IMG/VR virus record: IMGVR_UViG_3300035099_000181
Location: 1-64,000 of that record
Origin: a virus
Strand: one strand, 5' to 3'
DNA length: 64,000 nt
Within the stretch, counting starts at the first letter, position 1. Each line of letters opens with the position of its first letter. The translations under genes and the position numbers were made by a program. The notes below the pieces were generated by a model. The model did not search any database and was not told the origin of the DNA. It was given only the letters and a program-made list of their open reading frames with translations. Positions 15,055 to 23,901 of the stretch are shown here, one piece after another.

Positions 15055-17208
15055 TTGGATTGGGTGCTGCTTTTCTTTATAGCAACTTTGCTTATTGCTC
15101 CGGTGGTGTTCGCTCCTATGCGTTTTCTCGACGGTTACATTCTGCCTCAAATAGGGATCGCCTCGTTCGGGATCTCCTTGGCTCTTGTGTTTCTTGTTTG
15201 GCAGGGACTGTTCCCGCTTAATCTTTCCTGCATTCTCGCTCTAGGATTCTTCTCCTATCTAATGATAGCAAACTCATGGAGCACAGTTCCCCACAACTCG
15301 CTGAGGGATGTGCCCCTAATCTTCGCTTCCGTATTCTCTTTTATAATTGCCTCTTGCATAGGTTCCACTTTTGGCAATGTAGGACTCGTCGGGATAGCCC
15401 TGGCGGTGTTCTGTGTGTCGATGTTCACGTGCCTGTATGGGATAGGGCAGAGATTCCGGTTCGACCCTCTATTCCATGAGCGTCTTAAGTCAAGGAAAGA
15501 TGCCTACGCGGACAAGCCTAAAGAGAAAATCCCGGAATGCTTCCAAAATGAGAATTTCGTAGACAGCCGGGCGATATCGACGCTCGGGAACACGAACTAC
15601 GCGGCGGGGTTCTTCTTAAGCACCATACCATTCCTATTCTTCTTATCATTTGAGGTTTCTCCTTGGTTCCTGCTGTCTTTTCTTGTAGTGGTAGGGGCGA
15701 TGGTGGCTACGCACACGAGAGCAGGACTGCTGTCGATATTTACGATAGCTTTTGTCGGATTAGTCTTGGCGTCGGAGAGAGGATACTTGTTCGATATACT
15801 ATTTTGGGCATTTGGGGATATGCCCATCCTGTCAGTCATCTTGCTGAGCGTCATAATTATTGCTGGCGGGATCTTTTTGCTCAAGAAGGCTAGGAAGGGG
15901 AAGTGGCTCAGTTCATTGTCAAATCCTGATGATCCGATAAATACAACTCTTGACATAGAGCATACTCACCAGGACCATTGGGTGGCCCATTTCCGGTATC
16001 GCTTGCGTTATATCCGGGCTGCATGGTACCTCATCAAAAGGAAACCTCTACAAGGTTACGGGTTGAGGACATACAGAAAGGAAGTCTACTACGCTCAGGC
16101 GATGCTGGACATGCAAACCAAGGGCGAATTCCTTGGCTACGGGTACCAGACGCCCCAGCCGCGAGAGGTCCATAACGATCTGATAGAGAACTTTGTGGAA
16201 GGCGGCTTCCCAGGGGGCTTGCTTTTCCTCGCTGTTGTGGGGACTGTGCTTTACTCGTGTGCGGGCGCATTGAATTCTGGCATCCCGATGATGCGGTATC
16301 TTGCTATGGCCGGGATGGTCGCAGGGATAGTCGGGTTCCTGGTGGATGCCTGCTTCTTCTTCCCGCTGCGGCTTGGGCCTTCTGCTATGATGTTTTGGAC
16401 AAGCCTGGCGCTAGCTCAGTCTTATATCGCGCCTTCTTCTGTTGTGTCGTTTGGGCAGGGCTGGATGCTCCCCGCATTTGTCCTGGCCTGTCTTGCGGCA
16501 ATGAATTGGGAAGGGGTGATAAAGCCAAACTTAGGGAATTGGTACTTTACCAAGGCGAACTTCTCGCAATATTCGTATAACAAGGAGAAGTACTTAAATA
16601 AGGCCATGGATATGTGTCCGAAGGAAACGATCTTCCGGACTCATATGCTTATAGGATACATGGACTCACTGCCGAATGAGTCTGATCAGCAGGCGGAGGC
16701 CATGCGGCAGCATTATGATGGTATGACGCCGGGGTGGGCGATGGCGTACAACTCGGCAATGGCGGCGATAGCTAACCAGAGGTGGGAGGATGCGGGGAGA
16801 TTTCTTAGAGACTCACTCGTGTTCTATCCCGCATTTCAGCCAGCGAGGGATCTGATGGCCAAGATATGGGCCAAGATTCCCTTGCCAAGAGAAAGGATCA
16901 AGATGAAAAAAATGACGGATGAGGGCCTGACTGCGATAAGGGCGCATCAGCAGAGGGCGGACGGCATGCAGAAGGAGATCCAGAGAGAGCTGATCAACGT
17001 GCAGCTTTCAATCGAGAATATCATTCTCAATGAGAAACTGAGGCTGAACATCCCGATTGACTGGCCATTTGATGTACAGACAGGCGTGTTCCTATCGCCA
17101 CGAGAGGTGCAGGGTGACATGAAGGTCATCGAGATGCCTTCCGCGAGGACTCCGGTGATCCAGCCTAAGCAGATACAGCAAAACGGAGAGCAAGAGAAAG
17201 CAGCATAG
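15055..17208 (+). CDS. O-antigen ligase/polymerase-like membrane protein (Wzy_C) with TPR-like tail
   Basis: The 717-aa product starts with TTG after AGAGGAGG. It has about ten to twelve transmembrane helices in residues 1-480. Family signatures of the Wzy/WaaL/PglL superfamily are clear: STLGNTNYAAGFF (175-187), ATHTRAGLLS (218-227), a large periplasmic-type loop with GYGLRTYRKE (334-343), and HNDLIENFVEGGFPGGLLFL (373-392), where Arg and His are the usual key residues. Residues 520-620 form TPR-like helices and the last 100 are a soluble charged tail. It may join or transfer undecaprenyl-linked glycan in the inner membrane. It lies inside the virion operon between envelope genes and head-tail connectors, which is highly unusual. 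Confidence 0.82.
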   Translation: MDWVLLFFIATLLIAPVVFAPMRFLDGYILPQIGIASFGISLALVFLVWQGLFPLNLSCILALGFFSYLMIANSWSTVPHNSLRDVPLIFASVFSFIIASCIGSTFGNVGLVGIALAVFCVSMFTCLYGIGQRFRFDPLFHERLKSRKDAYADKPKEKIPECFQNENFVDSRAISTLGNTNYAAGFFLSTIPFLFFLSFEVSPWFLLSFLVVVGAMVATHTRAGLLSIFTIAFVGLVLASERGYLFDILFWAFGDMPILSVILLSVIIIAGGIFLLKKARKGKWLSSLSNPDDPINTTLDIEHTHQDHWVAHFRYRLRYIRAAWYLIKRKPLQGYGLRTYRKEVYYAQAMLDMQTKGEFLGYGYQTPQPREVHNDLIENFVEGGFPGGLLFLAVVGTVLYSCAGALNSGIPMMRYLAMAGMVAGIVGFLVDACFFFPLRLGPSAMMFWTSLALAQSYIAPSSVVSFGQGWMLPAFVLACLAAMNWEGVIKPNLGNWYFTKANFSQYSYNKEKYLNKAMDMCPKETIFRTHMLIGYMDSLPNESDQQAEAMRQHYDGMTPGWAMAYNSAMAAIANQRWEDAGRFLRDSLVFYPAFQPARDLMAKIWAKIPLPRERIKMKKMTDEGLTAIRAHQQRADGMQKEIQRELINVQLSIENIILNEKLRLNIPIDWPFDVQTGVFLSPREVQGDMKVIEMPSARTPVIQPKQIQQNGEQEKAA

Positions 17209-17221
17209 AAAGGAGAGTTCC

Positions 17222-17452
17222 ATGATTATTGATGATTTGTTGAAGCAGGATAGGTTCAGCAGGGAGCTTCAGAAGGCGACGGCGCGGATAATCACTCAGA
17301 AGGATACGTTGGCTGTGACGACGGCGCATGCCTTGCTTGCTGTCATTGACGAGCTAAGACAGACAAATTCTTTGCTCAAGGAACTTGTCACGCAAGGATC
17401 TTTCGAGGGCAAGGTGGAGAGACCTGAACCGAAGAAGGTCAGGAGCGCGTAA
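17222..17452 (+). CDS. Helical protein before connector genes, 76 aa
   Basis: AAAGGAGAG lies before the ATG. The product MIIDDLLKQDRFSRELQKAT continues as two amphipathic helices with ALLAVIDELRQTNSLLKELV, then a charged tail. No family recognised. The gene ends 1 nt before the connector gene, so it is translated with the head-tail joining genes and may be a small assembly factor. Confidence 0.65.
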   Translation: MIIDDLLKQDRFSRELQKATARIITQKDTLAVTTAHALLAVIDELRQTNSLLKELVTQGSFEGKVERPEPKKVRSA

Positions 17453-17453
17453 G

Positions 17454-17852
17454 ATGGCATACACTCATGATCCGGCTTCCGACGAGGGCCTTGTCAGAAC
17501 CCTGATCTTTGATAAGACTTCCGCGACTACTCCTGTCCAAGGAACAGATTACCAATTTGAGGACGAGGAGATAACGGCTGTCATTAGCCAGAACAGCAGC
17601 GACTTATGGAACGCAGCGTCAGACCTGTGCCGGGCCTTGTCGGCCAAGTACGCTGCTGAGGCTATAAGCCTGGGCCTCGGCAAAGGGGATATTTCGCTGG
17701 ACTTGCGGGAGAAGTCGAGAATGTATTCCCAGCTTTCCCAGCAGTACCAGGCTAAGGCAACCACAGGAGGGACTGCAGAATACACAGATTCCTTCAACTA
17801 TGAGATCTCGGGAGCGGGGATTGACATTAGCGAGTATGTGGGGTCTGACTGA
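17454..17852 (+). CDS. Head-tail connector (adaptor) protein, 132 aa
   Basis: The start MAYTHDPASDEGLVRTLIFD, the central TPVQGTDYQFEDEEITAVIS and the helix DLWNAASDLCRALSAKYAAE (about 57-76) fit the gp6/gp15-type adaptor family that forms the ring below the portal. The helix typically binds portal. The gene overlaps the next by one base and is followed by stopper and tail-completion genes, the usual order. Confidence 0.75.
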   Translation: MAYTHDPASDEGLVRTLIFDKTSATTPVQGTDYQFEDEEITAVISQNSSDLWNAASDLCRALSAKYAAEAISLGLGKGDISLDLREKSRMYSQLSQQYQAKATTGGTAEYTDSFNYEISGAGIDISEYVGSD

Positions 17853-18256
17853 TGACGATACTTTCATCCTCCCTGATATCTTCCCTTAAGTCCACGATAG
17901 GAAGCGTGGTAAAAGACGCCTCGTTGACTACCAGGATTACATACAAGATGACTGGGGCAACCGTCTCGACTTGGGATCCTACGACTGGCGTGATCCCAGA
18001 CATGTACACTACGTCAGAAGTAAGCGCCTTCAAGGGAACTTATTCTTTGGACGAGGTGAACAAATCAAGGGGGTTGATCGAATATGGGGATGTGAAGTTC
18101 GTCTTGATGGCGTCGGACGTGACAGGGATACTATCCGTGGACGACATGGTAGTCGCGTCTGCTACCTCGTACCAGTCCGCGACGACGTACCAGGTGAAGT
18201 CTATTAGCCGTGATCCGCTGTCATTTTGCTACTTCATTCAGGGGAGGTCCGTCTGA
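17852..18256 (+). CDS. Head closure (stopper) protein, 134 aa
   Basis: The product is beta-rich with TRITYKMTGATVSTWDPTTG near residues 28-47, then FKGTYSLDEVNKSRGLIEYG and a tail with YQVKSISRDPLSFCYFIQGR. The order and pattern (an SH3-like barrel with T..ITY...G and V..D.......) suit gp16/FII-type stoppers that close the portal channel after packaging. It is joined by one-base overlaps to the genes on both sides. Confidence 0.7.
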   Translation: MTILSSSLISSLKSTIGSVVKDASLTTRITYKMTGATVSTWDPTTGVIPDMYTTSEVSAFKGTYSLDEVNKSRGLIEYGDVKFVLMASDVTGILSVDDMVVASATSYQSATTYQVKSISRDPLSFCYFIQGRSV

Positions 18257-18720
18257 TGCAGGTCAAGGTGGAACTAGAGACTGCCGCGTTCAACAGGGGC
18301 ATGACGAAGTTCATGGCAAAGACTAACTTGTCTGCCGACATTGTACTCAGGAAGTATGCTATGGATCTGCTTTCTCTTATTCTGCGCGCACCGCCTAACA
18401 GCAAGCATCCTGTGGATACTGGCCGGGCAAGGGCTGGATGGTATGCTTCTGCTATGGGAACGGGAACGAGATGGACTGATGCTGGGAAGGATTCGGCGGC
18501 AATCGCATTGGGTAAGTCTGAAGGCTCATATGCGGAACACTTCGGTTGGCTGGACAAGTGGATCGAGATGACAAACGGAGTGGATTACATCGTGTACCTA
18601 GAGTACGGGCACTCACAGCAGGCTCCTGCCGGGATGGTGCGTGTGAGTATGAGGCAGATGAGAGGATTACTGCCGGAGAAACTGTCGAAGCAGTGGATAA
18701 AGGATTGGAACAGCATATAG
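18256..18720 (+). CDS. Tail completion / HK97 gp10-like protein, 154 aa
   Basis: The start at 18256 overlaps the preceding stop as TGATG. The HK97 gp10-like pattern is visible: an N-terminal helix, then HPVDTGRARAGWYASA (about 56-71), and later DYIVYLEYGHSQQAPAGMVR (about 113-132), where VDTG.aR..W and Y...lE.G.s.qap are hallmarks. The protein links the stopper ring to the tail terminator. Confidence 0.85.
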   Translation: MQVKVELETAAFNRGMTKFMAKTNLSADIVLRKYAMDLLSLILRAPPNSKHPVDTGRARAGWYASAMGTGTRWTDAGKDSAAIALGKSEGSYAEHFGWLDKWIEMTNGVDYIVYLEYGHSQQAPAGMVRVSMRQMRGLLPEKLSKQWIKDWNSI

Positions 18721-18728
18721 GAGAGAAA

Positions 18729-19028
18729 ATGGACGATAGGATTGATGTTTACATTACATTCACGGAGCAGACGGCCTATGGCGAATTTAGGGACGCCATT
18801 AATTTATCTCTGGCTGAATACAAAGCGATAAGCAAGGATGCACTAGATGCGCTGAAAAGGGAGCGCATGGCCGCTTTTGTGGCGCACATGCAGATGCCGC
18901 CTGCTCCGAAGACTCTTGATCCTGTCAACGAGTTTGCGCAGTATGTTTCCGGATTGAAACGCACACCAGAACTCATAGAGAAAATAGCCAAGATCAAGGC
19001 CGATCTGGAGGCGCAGTTTGGCAACTAA
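18729..19028 (+). CDS. Small unknown tail-region protein, 99 aa
   Basis: ATAGGAGAGAAA precedes the ATG at 18729. The product MDDRIDVYITFTEQTAYGEF is followed by two helices with LSLAEYKAISKDALDALKRE and a charged tail. No family recognised. It overlaps the next gene by 11 nt. Similar short proteins follow gp10-like genes in other siphophages, where their role is unknown. Confidence 0.65.
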   Translation: MDDRIDVYITFTEQTAYGEFRDAINLSLAEYKAISKDALDALKRERMAAFVAHMQMPPAPKTLDPVNEFAQYVSGLKRTPELIEKIAKIKADLEAQFGN

Positions 19029-20049
19029 AACCGTTGTACCTGCCGGAGGCAACTACGGGACCGCGGGAACGTGGAGCCCGTCCGGAGTGCCTAATGCCGG
19101 TGACGACGTTGTGATGGACGCCACCAGCGGCAACTTGACGATGAATGTCAATACAAATGTGCTCAGGTCATGGGACATGACCGGTTATACAGGGACCCTC
19201 TCGAGTGACAGCCATATTCGGCTCGCTCCCGCATCGGGTACCGTCGCGTGCAAATTCGCTGGAACTGTGACATGGACTGGTGGTCTATATCTGGGCCCGG
19301 AAGCTGGCGCTACTATCAACCTTGATCCTGGCGGTAAGACATTGGGCAGCATTTATTTCGAGAGCACTTGCGCTGGAATCATAGAGTTGTTGGGTGCCCT
19401 GATATGTGGCTACATCAATATGGACACGGGAGCCACTGGCACTTTCGATATAAACGCCTATACCGTGTCATGCACTCAACTTAGTCTTGGTTCAGACTCT
19501 GGTGGGACAGTTGATCTAACAAATGCCACAATCAGCGTGGCGGGCCCGGTAAGTTTTGACGGATCAAATCAGAATGTAATATTGGCAGGCAGTACTGTCA
19601 ACATGGTAGGAGACGGATATGGTCTGTGGGCACAGGGATATATTTTTAACGTAGTAAATTTCCTTGCCAACACAACGATCTCATGCTCCAGCACTTTTGC
19701 AACGTTTGCTATTGATAAAAGTGGAGCGCCCACTTTGACCATCGCTAGCGGCACGACCCAGACCATTACGGGCACATTCGATGCTAAGGGCGATGCAGGG
19801 CATACGATAACGTTCGTGTCAGATTCTCCCGGAAACTTCTACATCTTTTCAAAAGCAGGTGGAGTTGTTGACTGTGATTATCTCTCATTGACCGACTCTC
19901 ATGCTAGTGGAGGCGCGTCTTGGTACGCAGGTTCGCATTCAACGAATGTAAGCGGAAATGACGGCTGGATATGGCTAGACGCACCTGTTTATTCATCTTT
20001 TATTAGTCCCATATCTTGGGCATATCAGCAGAGAAGGAGGGCATTGTAA
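19018..20049 (+). CDS. Beta-helical structural protein, 343 aa
   Basis: The TTG start overlaps the preceding gene. The opening AGGNYGTAGTWSPSGVPNAG resembles a G8/jelly-roll-type phage surface start. The body is a run of short beta strands with Gly, Thr and Asn turns (TNATISVAGPVSFDGSNQNV), suggesting a right-handed beta helix or stacked sandwich. It is likely a fibre or surface protein attached near the neck. No catalytic motif is seen. Confidence 0.65.
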   Translation: MATKTVVPAGGNYGTAGTWSPSGVPNAGDDVVMDATSGNLTMNVNTNVLRSWDMTGYTGTLSSDSHIRLAPASGTVACKFAGTVTWTGGLYLGPEAGATINLDPGGKTLGSIYFESTCAGIIELLGALICGYINMDTGATGTFDINAYTVSCTQLSLGSDSGGTVDLTNATISVAGPVSFDGSNQNVILAGSTVNMVGDGYGLWAQGYIFNVVNFLANTTISCSSTFATFAIDKSGAPTLTIASGTTQTITGTFDAKGDAGHTITFVSDSPGNFYIFSKAGGVVDCDYLSLTDSHASGGASWYAGSHSTNVSGNDGWIWLDAPVYSSFISPISWAYQQRRRAL

Positions 20050-22776
20050 ATGGACTATCTCAGGCAATCAACAGCCGCAACTATAACGATAGGCCAGTTC
20101 GTCAATGCTACATCTGGCAGCACTCCCCTTCTGTCTGTCGTCCTTGCTGGAACCTCTGCTGGCCTGCTCAAGAGCAACTCCCAGACATCCGTATCCTTGG
20201 GCGGAAGGAACTGGCAGCACATTGATGCCGGATTCTACCAGATGGGCCTTCTGTCTACAGATGTGGACGTCACCGGGCCTCTCTTTGTGTTCCTTTCCGG
20301 GGCTACGGCTGGGTCGAACAGCTTCCTTGGCGTCTGGAAGGAATTTCATGTCGTTAGCGCGAATTATTATGACTCAATCCATGGCGATGTCCTGCAACAA
20401 GTCAATTCCACGCAGTTTGGAGGGACCACCATAAGTAGTACAGGCGGTGTGACTGTCATTGACAAGACCGGATTCGGCATCTCATCAATATCATCGGCTG
20501 CTACACTTGCAACGGGAGTTACGGTTACAAGAAATTCTGACAAAGGGGGAACTACGGTATCCTCTCTAACAGACAAGTCAGGAATAACAGTAGGCTGGAT
20601 AGCATCTGGGGCTACTCTTACTGACAAGTCAGGAATAACAGTAGGCTGGATCTATTCAAGTGCTACACTTGCAACGGGAGTTACGGTTACAAGAAATTCT
20701 GACAAAGGGGGAACTACGGTATCCTCTCTAACAGACAAGTCAGGCATTACTGTAGGCTGGATAGCATCTGGGGCTACTCTTACTGACAAGTCAGGAATAA
20801 CAGTGGGCTGGATCTATTCAAGTGCTACACTTGCGACGGGAGTCATCGTCAGTACTCTCCAGGACAAATCAGGAATAACGGTAGGTTTGATTCCTTCGAC
20901 TGTTACTCTTCCTACTTCTGTGACTGTTGGAAGCATCGTATCTAGTGCTACACTTGCAGCAGGAGTGACAGTAGGAACGAATCAGGACAAGACTGGATAT
21001 TATCTTGCTCCTGACCAGTCCTCTGTTACCCTTGGTTGGCTGCTGTCCGGCGTCACCGTGACGAGGAACATGGACAAGTCAGGAACTACCATAAGTTCCA
21101 ATCTTGACAAGACAGATTATTATCTTGCACCGGACCAGTCTTCAGTCTCTATTGGATATGTACTCAGCGAGGTAACGAGTACAGTCGGATCTATTTCCTC
21201 TGGAGTCACGGTTTCTCGTATCGAATCTGGAGTTACTTTAGCAACAAGTGTTACAGCCTCTATAGGGACTGTTGTTGTTTCTCGTATAGATTCAGGAGCT
21301 ACACTTGCTACAGGAGTGACAGTGGGGACTAGCTTAGACAAGACTGGCTATAGCCTTGCTTCTGATCAATCCTCCGTTACTGTTGGAACTGTCGCGTCTG
21401 GCGTGACGGTCGCAAGAATAGAATCAGGGGCTACATTGGCCACAGGGGTCACTACATCAATTGCTTCTGTTACTGTGGCTCAGATAAATTCAGATGTTAC
21501 CTTGGCCACCGGCGTCACGACGGCAACTAACCTTGATAAGATCGGATATTATCTTGCTTTAGACCAATCTTCCGCAACGATTGGTTATGTCCTGAACAAT
21601 GTAACAACGACTGTAGGAACGATAACCTCTGGAGTAACTGTATCCCGTATTGAATCTTCTGTAACCCTTGCGACGAGCGTAACAGCCTCAATCGGGCAAG
21701 TAGTGGTGTCTCGGATTGATTCAGGAGCGACTTTAGCTACAGGCGTCACGGTAGGTACTAATTTGGACAAGACTGGATACTACCTTGCTTTGGATCAGTC
21801 ATCCGTCACTGTTGGATATGTGCTTAATGATGTGTCCACTACTATATCCTCTGGCGTGACGGTCACGAGGATAGATTCAGGGGCCACGCTCGCTACAGGA
21901 GTAACGGTAGGATCAAATCTTGACAAGACTGGATACTACTTGTTCCCTGACCAAAGTTCGGTCTCATTCGGATGGCTCCTATCTGGAGCCACAGTGACAA
22001 GAAACTTGGACAAGGGCGGAACTACCGTGTCTTCTGTCCTTGACAAGACAGGATACAGCCTCGCCTCAAATCAATCGGCTGTGTCCATCGGCGTTGTTGT
22101 TTCGGGCGTTACAGTAGGAAGGATTGATTCTGGCGCTACTTTAGCCACTAATGTCACAGCTTCCATAGGGACAGTCACAGTGTCAAGGATTGATTCTGGT
22201 GCTACTTTGGCGACAGGTGTGACTGTAGGAACAAATCTTGACAAGGGCGGAACTACTGTCTCTTCCGTGCTTGACAAAACTGGCTATAGTTTAAGCGCGG
22301 ATCAGTCCTCCGTTAGCGTCGGTTATGTTCTCAATAGCGTTACAAGCACTGTTGGAGCAATATCTTCAGGGGTCACGGTCTCCCGCATAGAGTCTGCTGT
22401 AACATTGGCAACTGGTGTGACAGTCGGGACCAATGCGGATAAGACTGGTTACAGCCTCGCCTATGACCAATCATCCGTAAGCGTAGGATATGTGCTAAGC
22501 GAAGTCACGGCATCAGGGGGTTTGGCGGATTGGACTCCAGCGGAAAAGGCACAGATTAGGGAAGCTCTTGGAATAACAGGAACTACAGAGGCCACTGCGG
22601 ATGGTCAACTCCAGTTTGTCTATCATATAGAAGGCGGGCGGTGGAAGATAGACACCACGACGAATGAGATGGTCTTCTACAAGGCAAACAACGTATCTGA
22701 GATAGCACGGTTTTCCTTGCTCGACAAGAATGGATTTGCCTCATACCTCAATCCATACGAGAGGACAAGGTCGTGA
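20050..22776 (+). CDS. Long repeat fibre protein, 908 aa
   Basis: Residues about 140-830 are built of degenerate repeats containing SGVTVSRIDSGATLATGV and DKTGYYLAPDQSSV, with Val/Thr/Ser-rich beta strands of regular length. The first part holds two nearly identical 162-bp DNA repeats (20500-20661 and 20662-20823), so the array grows or shrinks by recombination. The first 120 residues are a conserved-looking head (ATITIGQFVNATSGSTPLLS), and the C-terminus (ADWTPAEKAQIREALGITGT) occurs on other phage fibre-like proteins. It is probably a side or neck fibre; the direct connection to tail terminator genes is positional only. Confidence 0.75.
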   Translation: MDYLRQSTAATITIGQFVNATSGSTPLLSVVLAGTSAGLLKSNSQTSVSLGGRNWQHIDAGFYQMGLLSTDVDVTGPLFVFLSGATAGSNSFLGVWKEFHVVSANYYDSIHGDVLQQVNSTQFGGTTISSTGGVTVIDKTGFGISSISSAATLATGVTVTRNSDKGGTTVSSLTDKSGITVGWIASGATLTDKSGITVGWIYSSATLATGVTVTRNSDKGGTTVSSLTDKSGITVGWIASGATLTDKSGITVGWIYSSATLATGVIVSTLQDKSGITVGLIPSTVTLPTSVTVGSIVSSATLAAGVTVGTNQDKTGYYLAPDQSSVTLGWLLSGVTVTRNMDKSGTTISSNLDKTDYYLAPDQSSVSIGYVLSEVTSTVGSISSGVTVSRIESGVTLATSVTASIGTVVVSRIDSGATLATGVTVGTSLDKTGYSLASDQSSVTVGTVASGVTVARIESGATLATGVTTSIASVTVAQINSDVTLATGVTTATNLDKIGYYLALDQSSATIGYVLNNVTTTVGTITSGVTVSRIESSVTLATSVTASIGQVVVSRIDSGATLATGVTVGTNLDKTGYYLALDQSSVTVGYVLNDVSTTISSGVTVTRIDSGATLATGVTVGSNLDKTGYYLFPDQSSVSFGWLLSGATVTRNLDKGGTTVSSVLDKTGYSLASNQSAVSIGVVVSGVTVGRIDSGATLATNVTASIGTVTVSRIDSGATLATGVTVGTNLDKGGTTVSSVLDKTGYSLSADQSSVSVGYVLNSVTSTVGAISSGVTVSRIESAVTLATGVTVGTNADKTGYSLAYDQSSVSVGYVLSEVTASGGLADWTPAEKAQIREALGITGTTEATADGQLQFVYHIEGGRWKIDTTTNEMVFYKANNVSEIARFSLLDKNGFASYLNPYERTRS
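20500..20823 (+). repeat. 162-bp tandem repeat within the fibre gene
   Basis: Two head-to-tail copies of 162 bp (54 codons) differ by only a few bases. Each begins GCTACACTTGCAACGGG and contains two ACTGACAAGTCAGG-type sub-blocks. A third partial copy follows from 20824. The repeat keeps the reading frame, which would let the fibre change length by recombination. Confidence 0.85.
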
Positions 22777-23309
22777 TAGCTATTACAAGAGGGTTTGGCT
22801 CTCCGTTTATTCTCGCTGAGGCAGGGCAACTTGTCGATAGTACTTTGTCCGTCAATCTCAAGAGATCCCTGGACAAGTGGGTTTACGACAATATCAAAAA
22901 CACAGAGGGAATACCGACCGACTTCGAGGGACTACCCTTCGACAATTCCGGCGTATCGGAATGGATAACACCAAGGATCACTTCGCAGAACAGAACATTC
23001 TACAGGCAAGGTTCTGCGACAGAGTATGGGCAGGTGGATAGCGTATCCTTCCGGGTGGAGGCCTACGCCAAAAAGTCGGGCGTGACGGTATCGGATAGGC
23101 ACTATGCGATGCGGGATATCGTGGCCAACTACTTCCGGATTGGGCAGGACATCCCTCTTGTTGACTATGCTGGGGATGGCGTTTCGACAATATGCTGGCT
23201 CCGGGTCAGGGAATCCATTGAGGATGCTCCTCTGCCGGAGACTCAGGAGGAAAATAAGTATGGTATGGAATGGAAGATGGACTTCACGGAGCTGACTGCC
23301 AAGCCATGA
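22773..23309 (+). CDS. Tail terminator-like protein A, 178 aa
   Basis: The GTG start overlaps the fibre stop by four bases. Key blocks are LKRSLDKWVYDNIKNTEGIP (about 30-49), FEGLPFDNSGVSEWITPRI and a C-terminal EDAPLPETQEENKYGMEWKM. The size and place after the gp10-like protein suit a tail terminator (gpU-like), which ends tail tube growth and joins the head. It is paralogous to the next gene. Confidence 0.7.
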   Translation: MIAITRGFGSPFILAEAGQLVDSTLSVNLKRSLDKWVYDNIKNTEGIPTDFEGLPFDNSGVSEWITPRITSQNRTFYRQGSATEYGQVDSVSFRVEAYAKKSGVTVSDRHYAMRDIVANYFRIGQDIPLVDYAGDGVSTICWLRVRESIEDAPLPETQEENKYGMEWKMDFTELTAKP

Positions 23310-23737
23310 TAGATCATATCATCAACTTGAAGAGAGGCTTGGACAAGTACGTCAAGGATAATTTGACGGACGTAGAGGGAATTCCCACATCGTTTGAGGG
23401 CCTGCCGTTTGATAACTTGGAAGTCTCGGAGTGGATACAGCCGAGAATCATGGGCCTATTCGATCTGGCTATGAGGAATTCCGACGGTCAGGCGAGTTTT
23501 CTCTACCAAGTGGATGTCGTGGTTAAAAAGTCAGGGGCAACATCCTCGGACAGGGTATGGCAGTTAAAGGACAAGGTAAAGGCGTATTTCCTTATCGGGA
23601 AGGACATCTTCTATGCAGTGAGCGGGACTACCTTATGCCGAGCAAGGGTAAGGGAGCTTGTCAATGACCTGCCTCTCCCTGAATCGGAGACACATAGGCA
23701 CATCTTGGCATGGGATATGGACTTAGAGGAGGTGTAG
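23306..23737 (+). CDS. Tail terminator-like protein B, 143 aa
   Basis: This is a tandem paralogue of the preceding gene with the same landmarks: LKRGLDKYVKDNLTDVEGIP, FEGLPFDNLEVSEWIQPRI and NDLPLPESETHRHILAWDMD. The ATG overlaps the previous stop as ATGA. Both copies keep the core, so both may be used, for instance as two different rings. It lacks the first 28 residues of copy A. Confidence 0.7.
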   Translation: MIDHIINLKRGLDKYVKDNLTDVEGIPTSFEGLPFDNLEVSEWIQPRIMGLFDLAMRNSDGQASFLYQVDVVVKKSGATSSDRVWQLKDKVKAYFLIGKDIFYAVSGTTLCRARVRELVNDLPLPESETHRHILAWDMDLEEV

Positions 23738-23739
23738 AC

Positions 23740-23901
23740 GTGGAAGAAGTCATCAGAGAAGTTCTCAGGAATCATGGACTATCAACGAATAGGGTCAACG
23801 AGATTACTGTGGACCTTATCTCAGTGCTCAAAAGGGAACTTAAAACAGGGGCAAAAGACATAACCGAGCCTCTAAACGAATACAAGGAGGTGAAAGAATA
23901 A
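23740..23901 (+). CDS. Short helical tail-region protein, 53 aa
   Basis: I chose GTG 23740 because GAGGAGG lies 7-8 nt upstream. The product MEEVIREVLRNHGLSTNRVN continues as a second amphipathic helix. Its stop abuts the next ATG, and its last codons form the ribosome binding site of the tube gene. Function unknown. Confidence 0.6.
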   Translation: MEEVIREVLRNHGLSTNRVNEITVDLISVLKRELKTGAKDITEPLNEYKEVKE

